A stretch of DNA of 64,000 nt, from the NCBI RefSeq assembly GCF_022829365.1, contig NZ_JAKSYJ010000149.1:1-64000 (forward strand), in the 5' to 3' direction. The notes under the pieces were generated by a model, which was not told where the DNA came from, ran no database searches, and saw only the letters and a program-made list of their open reading frames with translations. Position 1 is the first letter of the stretch. The number at the start of each line of letters is the position of its first letter. This DNA is from Methylobacterium sp. J-077. Its GTDB lineage: Bacteria; Pseudomonadota; Alphaproteobacteria; Rhizobiales; Beijerinckiaceae. A program made the position numbers and the translations under genes. Of the stretch, positions 44,508-53,127 are shown piece after piece.

Positions 44508-45010
44508 CTATTGCGCGTGAACTGGGTCGTCAATGGCCGAACGGAGCTATGATCGGGCGTGGGGCTGAGGAGCTTGAACGCCTCACGCGTGTTGCCGTCG
44601 ACGACTGTCAGGATCCGGAACGGACGTCCTTCGATGATGCGGTCGGACATGATGTCCATGGTTCGGACCTCGTTGGGTCCACCGTTGGCCGGTCGCCCCT
44701 GTCGATAGCACCAGGCCAGCCTGCGGTTGGGCAGCTTGGACCGGATCGACGACCCCTCGTCGCGGTAGATCCGGTCGGTGCGCTTGTGATTCACCTCCCA
44801 GCCTTCTCACCGCAGCAGCAGGCCCGAAGCTCGCTGACGTCATGGGCCACCTGCAGGTGACCGGCGACCTCGCAGCGAGCGGCGGCCCTCACCACTGATC
44901 CTTGAGCAGATCTTGCAGCATCGAGCGGTCCAGCGTCAGGTTCGCGACCAGCTGCTTGAGCTTGCTGTTCCAGTCCTCAAGTTGCTTGAGCCGGAGGATC
45001 TGTAGCATCC
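44508..45010 (-). pseudogene. IS3-family (IS407-like) transposase remnant, orfA and orfB
   Basis: On the minus strand the orfA tail appears as LRLKQLEDWNSKLKQLVANL, then TLDRSMLQDLLKD. After a stop, pieces of orfB follow: LQVAHDVSELRACCC in one frame, then NHKRTDRIYRDEG, RTMDIMSDRIIEGRPFRILT and VVDGNTREAF. The frames are shifted between them and the catalytic core beyond the first Asp is missing. Left end abuts the efflux promoter. No terminal repeats were found. Confidence 0.75.
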
Positions 45011-45067
45011 ACCTTCTTTCAGGGTTCAGGATGCCCAAAAAACTCGCGCTCAGCGCGGACCCGTCTG

Positions 45068-45409
45068 ATGGGTCAGGGTCAAAGACTTGCTCGGATCCAC
45101 CCCGATTGCGGCGATAAGCATGCTCTGCCGCATTGCTCGGCTCATCGCCGGCGCAAAGCGACCGCGGCGCGGCTGGCCGAACGGGGCTGCACGCCACACG
45201 AACTCATGACCGTGACCGGCCACCAGACGCTTGAGGAGGTCGAGCGGTCTACCCGGGAAACCCAGCGCGCAGGCCTCGCTGACAGCGCCTGGGAGCGCCA
45301 TGCCAAGAGGCAGCGTGGTCCCACCGCGGATGCGGGCTTGGGTCCCATTTCTGCTAAGTCTTTGACAAAGCTCGCTGAGAACGCGCCAGTGGCGCACCAA
45401 GGGGAATGA
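45068..45409 (+). pseudogene. Fragment of a tyrosine recombinase, catalytic Tyr replaced by Ser
   Basis: The recognisable part, RRKATAARLAERGCTPHELM, then TVTGHQTLEEVERSTRETQR, is the C-terminal catalytic end of a phage-type integrase. The usual EVERYT box has Ser (TCT at 45248-45250) for the nucleophilic Tyr, and the H-G-L-R-K box reads HRRRK. No N-terminal domain is present. It is a dead remnant beside the IS3 debris. Confidence 0.65.
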
Positions 45410-45693
45410 AACTGCGAACAACTACATCGTTGAAATCGGAAGATGGTTTTTGAAGAGATTTCATCAGATAAAACCTTGCAGCATTGTACGACTTGACCAA
45501 GCCTCAGCCAAACACTCGAAACCTAACATGTGGCTTTGCCCCCATCCCGTTCATCCATGGAGCCCCGGACGCTCCTCCATAGCGGACATTCACCGTGACG
45601 GCTGGGGCGGCCCATTCGCATAATGGCACGCTACGGAACCAGTCGCACGGTGACGTTCCGCGGTCGTCTGCCAGCCAATGTGCGTCCCGGGAG
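45410..45693. other. Spacer with IS-like debris
   Basis: No gene is recognised. A CACCGTG/CACGGTG inverted repeat near 45587-45645 and the motif AGCGGACATTCACCGTG resemble sequences often found beside insertion elements. It leads into the left boundary of the IS91-like unit. Confidence 0.35.
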
Positions 45694-45741
45694 GGTCCGC
45701 TTCCCGACTGTCGACGCAGCAGAGATCCACGATTGGGTTGG

Positions 45742-45759
45742 GTGGATGAACGAACCCGC
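45742..45759 (+). repeat. Left 18-bp inverted repeat of the IS91-like unit
   Basis: GTGGATGAACGAACCCGC, followed immediately by a short hairpin (CCCGC paired with GCGGG). Its perfect inverted copy is at 48253-48270. Confidence 0.85.
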
Positions 45760-45875
45760 TCGCGCGGGAGGGGTGGCAGCTCCGAGGTTTTCGGATTGAC
45801 CCGAGCGCCCGGCGCCGATCGAGCGTCGCCAGGCCCGCGCGGACGATCCCGGCTCCCTTCGAGCGGAGCCATCCC

Positions 45876-46784
45876 ATGACCGTCCATGCCGTTCCCGCCG
45901 CTGCCGGCGGTTCGCTGCGCCAGCGCCTGATCGACGACATGAGCCTGCCCTGGTTCTCCCGGGCGACGCAGCGCAACTACATCCGCGACATCGGGCGGCT
46001 GGCCACCTTCCTGCGGCGATCACCCGATACCGCGACCGGCGACGATCTGCGCCGCTTCCAGATCGCCCAGCAGGAGGTCGGCCTCGGCGTGCCGACGATG
46101 AACGCCATCGTCTCCGCCCTGCGCTTCTTCGTCGTCCACACGCGCGACCGACCCGATCTCGCCCGCAGGCTGGTCCGCCTCAACCATTTCCGCACCCTGC
46201 CCGACGTCCTGAGCGCCGACGAGGTCGGGCGCCTGCTCGATGCCACGGTCTGCCTGAAGCATCTCGCCGCACTGTCGGTCGCCTACGGCGCGGGCCTGCG
46301 CGTGGCCGAAGTCGCCGCGCTCAGGTTCGACGATATCGACTCGACCCGCATGCACCTGCGGATCGAGCGCGGCAAGGGCGGCCGTGACCGCAACGCCATG
46401 CTGTCGGCCGATCGCCTGGATCTGCTGCGGCGCTGGTGGGTCGAGGGACACCGGCAGGGTTATCCTGCAGCGCCAGGCTGGCTGTTCCCCGGGCAGGACT
46501 GCATACGGCCGATCAGCACGCGCCAGCTTCACCGCATCGTCGTCGAGGTGGCGCGCGCGGCCGGGATCCCCATGCGCGTCGGTCCCCATACCCTGCGCCA
46601 CTCCTTCGCCACCCATCTCCTGGAGGACGGCGTCGACATTCGCGTCATCCAGGTCCTGCTTAGGCACAGCCGGCTCGACACCACCGCCCTCTCCGCCAAG
46701 GTCGCCACCCGGACGGTGCGGGCCGTGACCAGCCCGCTCGACAGGCTCACTCTGTTCCATAGACAGGGACCCGCGCCAGGCTGA
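45876..46784 (+). CDS. Tyrosine recombinase of the IS91-like unit, lacking the catalytic Tyr
   Basis: 302-residue XerC/D-like recombinase. An N-terminal SAM-like domain covers about residues 10-100. The catalytic half has Arg in YGAGLRVAEVAAL, Lys in GKGGRDR, H-x-x-R in PHTLRHSFATHL and His in LLRHSRLDTT. The nucleophile position reads TALSAKVA, so Ser273 (TCC at 46692-46694) stands where this family has Tyr (TALYTRVA as remembered). The enzyme is probably inactive despite an intact frame. Its stop lies 13 bp before the transposase start, as in IS91 units that carry an accessory integrase. Confidence 0.85.
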   Translation: MTVHAVPAAAGGSLRQRLIDDMSLPWFSRATQRNYIRDIGRLATFLRRSPDTATGDDLRRFQIAQQEVGLGVPTMNAIVSALRFFVVHTRDRPDLARRLVRLNHFRTLPDVLSADEVGRLLDATVCLKHLAALSVAYGAGLRVAEVAALRFDDIDSTRMHLRIERGKGGRDRNAMLSADRLDLLRRWWVEGHRQGYPAAPGWLFPGQDCIRPISTRQLHRIVVEVARAAGIPMRVGPHTLRHSFATHLLEDGVDIRVIQVLLRHSRLDTTALSAKVATRTVRAVTSPLDRLTLFHRQGPAPG

Positions 46785-46797
46785 GACGAGCTCCACC

Positions 46798-48007
46798 ATG
46801 ACGGCCGCCGCGATCGAGCTGGCCGACGTCTTCCGCGCCGCCGGTCCGACCTACCGCGCCGATCAGGCCGGCCATCTGAGCCTGGACACCTTGAAGGTGA
46901 TGGCGGCGATCGAGCGATGCTGCACGGCCAGCCTCGGCGGCCATGTCGAGGGCTGCGACGCCTGCGGCCACCTGCGCGTCGCCTACAATTCCTGCCGCAA
47001 CCGGCACTGCCCCCGCTGCCAGGGCGCGGCCGCCCGCGACTGGCCCGCCGCGCGCGAGGCCGACCTCCTGCCGGTCGGCTACTTCCACGTCGTCTTCACC
47101 CTGCCGGCCGAGATCGCCGCCATCGCCTTCCAGAACAAGGCCGCCGTCTACGACCTGCTGTTCCGGGCGGCGAGCACCACCATGATGCGGATCGCCGCCG
47201 ACCCGAAGCACCTCGACGCCCGTATCGGCCTCACCGCCGTGCTCCATACCTGGGGCTCGGCCATGACCCATCACCCCCATGTCCACATGATCGTGCCCGG
47301 CGGCAGCCTCTTACCGGACGGGACCCGCTGGATCGCCGCGCGCCCCGGCTTCCTCCTGCCGGTGCGGGTGCTGGGCCTGCTGTTCCGCCGCCTGTTCCTC
47401 GACGGGCTCGCCGCCCTCCACGGGGCCGGAACGCTCGCCTTCTTCGGCACCCTGGCCCCGCTCTCGGATCCCAGGGCCTTCGCGCGCGCTCGCCCCGGTG
47501 CGGCGGAAGCGCTGGGTGGTCTACGCCAAGCCGCCGCTTGCCGGACCGAAGGCGGTGCTCGCCTATCTGGCGCGCTACACCCACCGCATCGCCATCTCCA
47601 GCCGACGCATCCTCGCCTTCGACGGGGTGCGCGTCAGCTTCCGCGTCAAGGATTACCGGCGCGACGAAGCCGGACGGCCGCGGATCATGACCCTGTCGGC
47701 CAGCGAGTTCATCCGGCGCTTCCTGCTTCATGTCCTGCCGCGCGGCTTCCATCGCATCCGGCACTACGGCCTCCTCACAGGCTCGAACCGGACGGCAGGC
47801 CTGGCCCACATCCGCACGATCCTCGGCGTCCCGGCCCCGCCTCGGCCCACCGCCGACGCGCCCGATCCGCCGGACGGCCCCGGCCAGGCCCGGCCGCCTT
47901 GCCCCTGCTGCGGCGGTCCGATGACGATCCTCGGCTCCTTCGCGGGCTGGCATCGGCCCCGTGGGCCGCCCTTCCGCCCCACGTCGAACCGGGCGTGGAC
48001 GCCATGA
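46798..48007 (+). pseudogene. IS91-family transposase with a frameshift
   Basis: The N-terminal part has the zinc finger typical of IS91 transposases (EGCDACGHLRVAYNSCRNRH, then CPRCQG) and the HUH-like motif HHPHVHMIVPGG. Near 47480-47495, in an alternating GCGCGC run, the frame shifts by one base. The rest continues in the next frame as APVRRKRWVVYAKPPL, VLAYLARYTHRIAIS and RHYGLLTGSNR, ending at 48007 with a second CPCCGG cluster. The full product would be about 400 residues. With the shift the enzyme is probably inactive. Confidence 0.85.
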
Positions 48008-48533
48008 CCCGGCATGGCCTGACGTCACCAAAGACCCACGGAGCTGCACTCCGGGGCACGCCTCATCGTGTGCCGACCGCCAGGATGAGCCTCACAAACG
48101 CGGTCGTCGACCCCTGGTTCGCCGCGCCAAGCCCTGGAAACCCGGCAGTCCGGGAGCCTCCACGCACGCAAACGGCGAAGTCGGGCCGCCATCGCTCCCC
48201 CACTGGGGACCACGCTCAGCCCGAATCCCCATAGACCAGATCCCGCCAGCCCGCGGGTTCGTTCATCCACGACTCTCGTACGCCTCGCGGCGGCCGAAAC
48301 TCTTCAGGATTTCTGACTGTCTGCTTTCGGAACGTCTGGCAGGGGAAGCGGACCATGGCGTGAGTGGGAGCAGTTGATTGCTTCGCGCCCATCGAATTCA
48401 TCGGGTGTCCGTCGTGGGCTTCGCCGAAGCACACGTCAGCTGAGGCTCTCCCGGCCATCGTCGATGTCGCCGGCGACGTGCCGGTGAGGCCGCCTGGCCG
48501 CCGCCGACACGCCGTCATCGACGCGACGACCAG
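48008..48533. other. Right flank of the IS91-like unit, no gene
   Basis: No gene is recognised. It holds the inverted copies of the boundary blocks at 48253-48270 and 48343-48354, then about 180 bp before the end of the GntR gene. Confidence 0.5.
48253..48270 (-). repeat. Right 18-bp inverted repeat of the IS91-like unit
   Basis: GCGGGTTCGTTCATCCAC is the exact reverse complement of the left repeat at 45742-45759. Confidence 0.85.
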
Positions 48534-49274
48534 TTATGTCGCGTTGATCGTCGCCAATGGTCGCCGGCCTGCGGGTCCGGAGCGCGGTTCGGTGTGTCCA
48601 GACCCGCCTTTCTCTCTCGCGGGTTGTCGCCACGCCGCCCGATGCATCTGGACGCGGGCCTGCGACATGGCGAGGTGAAGCTGCATCGCCTGCCGCCCCA
48701 GCCCCGCGTCCCCCAGGCGGGCCGCGATAACGATGTCCTGGTGGTGGTGGAGGCTCTGAAGGAGCTCCGCCGGCGTGTAGAGGTAGAAGGACCGGATCAC
48801 GACGGGCATGTCGATCATCGGCTCCAGGATCGCGCGCAGCCGGGGCGAGCCCGAGAAGGCCAGCAGGGTCCGGTGGAAGTCGCGGTTGATGGCCTGGATT
48901 TCGGTGATGGCTGCGTCTCCGCCCTTGGCGATGGCCGCCGCCATGCTGCGATTGCTCTCCTCCAGCTGCTCGACCAGTGCGCCGCCGCCCCGAGCCACCG
49001 CCAGTTCGGCGGCGTGGGCCTCAAGCAGGATCCGCAGACGAAATGTCTCCTCGACGTCGGCATCGCTCCATTCCGCGACATGGATGCCTTGCCCGGCATC
49101 CGCCGTCGCCAGTCCGTCGTCGACCAGCCGGCGCAGGGCCGCCCGGATCGGCGTACGGCTCAGCCCGAACTCGCGTGCCAGCGGCTCCTCGCGGAGATGG
49201 AAACCCGGCGCGTAGTGGCCGCTGACGACTCTCAGCCGGAGCACATCGTACGCGCGGTCCTGTCCCTCCGCCAT
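48534..49274 (-). CDS. GntR-family (FCD type) regulator of the RraA locus
   Basis: 246-residue regulator. The winged helix lies at about residues 8-70 (LRVVSGHYAPGFHLREEPLA, then LSRTPIRAALRRLVDDGLA), with an FCD helical domain at about 80-210. The last 25 residues are basic and unusual and may be altered by the adjoining insertion. It diverges from the RraA-like gene across a 178-bp spacer containing two TAC-N7-GTA sites, so it probably represses that catabolic operon. Confidence 0.87.
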   Translation of the reverse strand: MAEGQDRAYDVLRLRVVSGHYAPGFHLREEPLAREFGLSRTPIRAALRRLVDDGLATADAGQGIHVAEWSDADVEETFRLRILLEAHAAELAVARGGGALVEQLEESNRSMAAAIAKGGDAAITEIQAINRDFHRTLLAFSGSPRLRAILEPMIDMPVVIRSFYLYTPAELLQSLHHHQDIVIAARLGDAGLGRQAMQLHLAMSQARVQMHRAAWRQPAREKGGSGHTEPRSGPAGRRPLATINAT

Positions 49275-49350
49275 GGCCGATCAACCCTTCGCTTGTGTGG
49301 CCGACCCTAGCGAACGATCCGGGACGCAGGCAAGGCGACCTACTTGAATG

Positions 49351-49430
49351 TACAATTTTTGTATCTCTTTCCCGAAATATGCCGGCGATGACCGGCATAG
49401 ATTGACACAATGTACTTTAATTGTATTTTG
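49351..49430 (+). promoter_or_regulatory. Promoter and paired operators of the RraA operon
   Basis: Site 1 is TACAATTTTTGTA (49351-49363), a perfect dyad. Site 2 is TACTTTAATTGTA (49413-49425), an imperfect version. A consensus-like promoter, TTGACA (49402-49407) and TATTTT (49424-49429) with 16-bp spacing, is overlapped by site 2, so a bound repressor would block polymerase. A GCCGG/CCGGC hairpin lies between the sites at 49381-49396. Confidence 0.65.
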
Positions 49431-49452
49431 ATGGCAATTTAGGGAGGATGGC

Positions 49453-50070
49453 ATGGCGGATCGAGAGCGCGCAGCGGCAAGTCCGGCGCAGATGTTTGCG
49501 GGCGTGGCCACAGCTGTCATCAGCGACAACCTGGATCGCCTCCCCGGTGCGCTCGGACTGCGCCCATTCCACAACGGGGGGATCATGGCTGGGCCGGCCT
49601 TCACCATCAGAACCGCCGCCGGCGACAACCAAGTGATCCATCGAGCCCTGGATGCCTTTAGCCCCGGTGAAGTCCTGGTGATCGACGGGGGCGGCGATAC
49701 GACAAGAGCTCTCGTCGGTGAGATCATCGCCGAGATCGCACGAAGCCGGGGCGCGGCCGGGATCGTCATCGATGGCGCGATACGGGACACGGCGGTACTG
49801 GCCCGCTCAGAATTTCCGGTCTTCGCACGGGCAACGATTCATCGCGGTCCCTACAAGAACGGACCTGGTCAAATGGGCAAGCCGGTCTCGATCGGCGGCA
49901 TGGTCGTCCAGCCGGGGGATATCGTGGTGGGTGACGAGGACGGCGTCGTGGCGTTCTCACCTGACGTGGCCGATGATCTCATCCGAGCCATCAGAGCGCA
50001 GGAGGCAAAGGAGGAGGCAATCCTTCTGAGCGTCCGCGACGGTTCGTACAAAGGAGCTTACGCCAAATAG
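49453..50070 (+). CDS. RraA-like aldolase/decarboxylase family protein
   Basis: 205-residue protein of the RraA/HMG-aldolase family (also annotated as dimethylmenaquinone methyltransferase-like). Family motifs are TAVISDNLDRLPGALGLRP, GPAFTIRTAAGDN, GEVLVIDGGGDTTRALVGE and GIVIDGAIRDTAVL, which includes the Arg-Asp of the metal site. Catabolic members cleave 4-carboxy-4-hydroxy-2-oxoadipate or related acids to pyruvate products. GGGAGG lies 5 bp before ATG 49453. With the transporter, dehydrogenases and LigI-like hydrolase downstream it suggests an aromatic-acid or sugar-acid pathway. Confidence 0.83.
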   Translation: MADRERAAASPAQMFAGVATAVISDNLDRLPGALGLRPFHNGGIMAGPAFTIRTAAGDNQVIHRALDAFSPGEVLVIDGGGDTTRALVGEIIAEIARSRGAAGIVIDGAIRDTAVLARSEFPVFARATIHRGPYKNGPGQMGKPVSIGGMVVQPGDIVVGDEDGVVAFSPDVADDLIRAIRAQEAKEEAILLSVRDGSYKGAYAK

Positions 50071-50300
50071 CTCCGCGTGCGGGAATGCATCCTTAGCTTC
50101 CCGCCCTCAGGGCCGATACTTATAAACGATCGTCATCTCAAGCATGCATTGGGATCTGCCGGCAATATCGGAAAATAAAACAATCTTTACATCAAGCCAA
50201 AAATCGATCGCCCATATCGAATGAACGATCCCGACTGAAGGGTCGAGAGCACGCAAACAGTGCTCTGACGATGCATGGCGTGCCATCGGAGGAAACAGTC
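50071..50300. other. Spacer between the RraA-like gene and the transporter
   Basis: No gene is seen. The middle part (about 50100-50225) is distinctly AT-richer than its surroundings and could hold a second promoter for the transporter operon. Confidence 0.35.
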
Positions 50301-51677
50301 ATGGCCAGAGGCGCAGCCACAGCGGGGGCGGTCCCCGTGACCGAGCGGATGACCCGATACCGCTGGGTCGTCATGGGTCTCATCTTCATCGTCTACACGC
50401 TGGCCGCCGCCGACCGGGCCAACATCGGCATCGTGCTCCCCTTCGTGAAGAAGGAATTCGCGATGACCAACACCGAGGCCGGGGCGGTCGTTAGCCTGTT
50501 CTTCGTGGGCTACGCGGTGATGCAGATCCCGGCGGGCCTGATGGTGAAGCGGCTCGGCACGCGGATCGTCTTCCCAATCTTCATGCTCCTGACCTCACTG
50601 TTTACCGGGCTGCTCGGCACCACCGGCTCTGCGCTGGCGATGAAGCTCAACCGGCTGGCCCTCGGCCTCGCCGAGGCGCCGCTGCCGGTGACGATGCTCT
50701 CGACCATGAACCGCTGGTTCCCCGCCCAGGAAAAGGGCACCGCGGTCGGCCTGTTCCTCGCGGCCGCCAAGTTCGGCCCGGTGATCGTGCCGCCGCTCGG
50801 CGCGCTGATCATCGCGACCCTCGGGTGGGAATACGTCTTCTTCATCTGTGCGCTGCCTGGGCTGGTCTTCGCCGTGCTCTGGTACTTCCTCGTGGTGGAC
50901 GAGCCGGCCCGCAGCCGCTTCGTGTCCCCGGCCGAGGCCGCCCATATCGGTAGCCAGCCGGCGAGCCGGCCGAGCGGTTCCGCGCCGCTCCCGATCCCGA
51001 CGGCGCCCGCCAAGCCGCGCTTTGCGCGCCTCGACCGGGTGATCCGGGGGCGGCCGGTCCGGCCCATCGCCACCGCGCGGGAAACCTTCCGCTCCGGCAA
51101 CATCTGGGGGCTCGCCATCGGCTATCTGATGATGACCGGCATCATCAACGTAATTCTCGCTTGGCTGCCGACCTACCTGACCAGCGTCAAGAACTTCTCG
51201 CTGATGAATGTCGGGTTCGTGACCTCGGCCCCGTTCGTGGGGGGCGTGCTCGGCAACATCATGGGCGGGCTGTTCTCCGACCGGATCGTCGGCAAGCGGC
51301 GCAAGCCGACCATCCTGGTCAGCACGGTCTCGACCGTGTTCATGATGTACGCGCTGATCCACGCGCCGAACGAGCCGGTGACGCTGGCGATCCTGCTGTT
51401 CCTCACCGGCTTCCTGCTGAACGTCGGGTACTCGTCCTTCACCGTCTACCCGGCGGGGCTGACGACGAAGGACGCCTATCCCCTGGCCGTGTCGGTGGTG
51501 AACACCGGGGGCCAAGCCGGCGGCGCGCTGTTCCCGTTCGTCACCGGACTCCTCCTCGACGCCTATAGCTGGGACGCGGTGTTCCTGTTCCTTGGCGCTT
51601 CGTCGCTGCTGGCGCTCGCCGTGATGCTGCTGGTGGTCGAGCCGGTCGAGACCGCCGGCACGCCGGCGATCCGTTAG
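50301..51677 (+). CDS. MFS transporter, anion:cation symporter family
   Basis: 458-residue 12-helix transporter. The first helix is followed by ADRANIGIVLPFVKKEFAMT, typical of the ACS family that takes up sugar acids, tartrate, tricarballylate and aromatic acids. A second signature, GLAEAPLPVTMLSTMNRWFP, lies near residue 110. ATG 50301 was chosen for the GGAGGA 8 bp upstream. It probably imports the substrate of the neighbouring enzymes. Confidence 0.9.
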   Translation: MARGAATAGAVPVTERMTRYRWVVMGLIFIVYTLAAADRANIGIVLPFVKKEFAMTNTEAGAVVSLFFVGYAVMQIPAGLMVKRLGTRIVFPIFMLLTSLFTGLLGTTGSALAMKLNRLALGLAEAPLPVTMLSTMNRWFPAQEKGTAVGLFLAAAKFGPVIVPPLGALIIATLGWEYVFFICALPGLVFAVLWYFLVVDEPARSRFVSPAEAAHIGSQPASRPSGSAPLPIPTAPAKPRFARLDRVIRGRPVRPIATARETFRSGNIWGLAIGYLMMTGIINVILAWLPTYLTSVKNFSLMNVGFVTSAPFVGGVLGNIMGGLFSDRIVGKRRKPTILVSTVSTVFMMYALIHAPNEPVTLAILLFLTGFLLNVGYSSFTVYPAGLTTKDAYPLAVSVVNTGGQAGGALFPFVTGLLLDAYSWDAVFLFLGASSLLALAVMLLVVEPVETAGTPAIR

Positions 51678-51729
51678 CGCGCCGGGCGGTCGCTCCGGCG
51701 GCGGCCCCCTCCCGAGCGAACGACGTGTC

Positions 51730-53082
51730 ATGATCCCCGCCCTCACCGATCTGGCCGCCTCCGCGCCGCTCTACGCATCGTTCCTGGCCAAACTCCGGGT
51801 CCGGGGGGTCGCGGGCGAGCTAACGGGCGGGATCGCGGACCGCACGGTTCTGGTCACCGACAACTCGATCTATCAGCTCAGGCCCGAGGCGGTGGCGTTC
51901 CCCCGGGACCGGGACGACCTCGTCCGGATCGGCACGCTGCTGGCCGACCCGCGCTTCTCGGAAATGCGGATCGCCCCGCGCGGCGGCGGCACCGGGACCA
52001 ACGGGCAATCGCTGAGCGGCGGCCTGATGGTCGTCACCTCGCGGCACATGAACCGCATCCTCGAGATCTACGTCGCGGCCAAGACCGTGCGTGTCGAGGC
52101 CGGCGTGGTGAAGGACCAGCTGAATCGGGCGCTGGCCCCGCACAGCCTGTTCTTCGCGCCCGAACTCTCGACCTCGAACCGGGCGACCATCGGCGGCATG
52201 GTCTCCACCGACGCCTGCGGCCAGGGCTCGTGCCTCTACGGCAAGACCCGCGACCACGTCCGCGCGCTGACTTGCGTCCTAACCAACGGGCAGGTCTGGA
52301 CCTCCCGGCCCCTCGGCGCGGAGGAGCTGGCGGTCGTGTCGGCATGGCCGGCACCGGAGTGTGCCCGCAGCCTCGTCCTCGTGCAGGACGCCTTCACGAC
52401 GCATTACGAGACGCCGCTGGTGCTCGCCCTCCTCGGCCTGCTGACGGATCTCGGCTTCAGGCGCTGGCTGGCGCCGTTCCTCCCGAACGGCAAGCCGCTG
52501 CACGTCCACGGCTTCCTGCGCGCCTTCGCCCGGCAGGCCGGCCGCAAAGCCCGGATGCTCAAGGAGCTTTCCGCGAGCGGCATCGGCCTCGTCGGGCTCG
52601 ATCCGTCGATGACGCTCACCTGCCGTGCAGGATACGTCGCCGCCCTCGGGGCCGGGGCGGCGGCGCCGGTCCGGATCGTCCAGGAATGGCTGGCCGCGCG
52701 GCTCGCGGACCGGCCCACCGCCGGCCCGGCCAGGGACTACCTGCTGTTGCCCCATTGCACCGAGCGGACGAACGCGGCGGCGGCCCTGCGCGATTGGCAC
52801 GTGGTGTTCGCCAGCCTCGGCCACCGCCTGACGATCCTGCCCTCGGGCTGCTGCGGCATGGCCGGCACCTACGGCCACGATGCCGAGCACCGGGCCACTT
52901 CCGAGTGGATCTACGGCCTGAGCTGGGCGGCCCATGTCGGCTGCGCCGGACACCTCCTGGCCGACGGCTATTCCTGCCGGTCGCAAACCAGGCTGATCGA
53001 CGGCGTCGGCCTGCCCCACCCGATCCAGGCCCTGCTCGGTTGCCTGCACCCACCGGGTCGATCGACCCGGATCGCCGCCTGA
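51730..53082 (+). pseudogene. YdiJ-type FAD/FeS dehydrogenase with a large internal in-frame deletion
   Basis: 450 residues, against about 1000 for YdiJ/D-2-hydroxyglutarate dehydrogenases. Residues 1 to about 205 are the start of the FAD-binding domain (MRIAPRGGGTGTNGQSLSGG, GGMVSTDACGQGS). From about 215 the sequence jumps to the C-terminal CCG half: LVLVQDAFTTHYETPLVLAL, PNGKPLHVHGFLRAFARQAG, and LPSGCCGMAGTYGHDAEHR, then YSCRSQTRLIDGVGLPHPIQ. The rest of the FAD domain and the 4Fe-4S cluster motifs are missing, near base 52350. The frame is kept, so a product may be made, but electron transfer should be lost. Confidence 0.78.
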
Positions 53083-53127
53083 TCGGGCGGCCTCACCGCA
53101 CCTGCTCCGTCGTTTGGGAAACAAACC

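Larger units (their letters stand above)
45694..48354 (+). mobile_element. IS91-like unit with tyrosine recombinase, bounded by inverted repeats
   Basis: The unit holds a tyrosine recombinase gene and a frameshifted IS91-type transposase in tandem. Both sides carry the same two blocks in inverted orientation. The inner block is GTGGATGAACGAACCCGC, at 45742-45759 and inverted at 48253-48270, identical over 18 of 18 bases. The outer block is GGTCCGCTTCCC, at 45694-45705 and inverted at 48343-48354. Spacing between blocks differs (36 versus 72 bp). Classical IS91 elements lack such terminal repeats, so the exact element ends remain uncertain. Confidence 0.65.
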
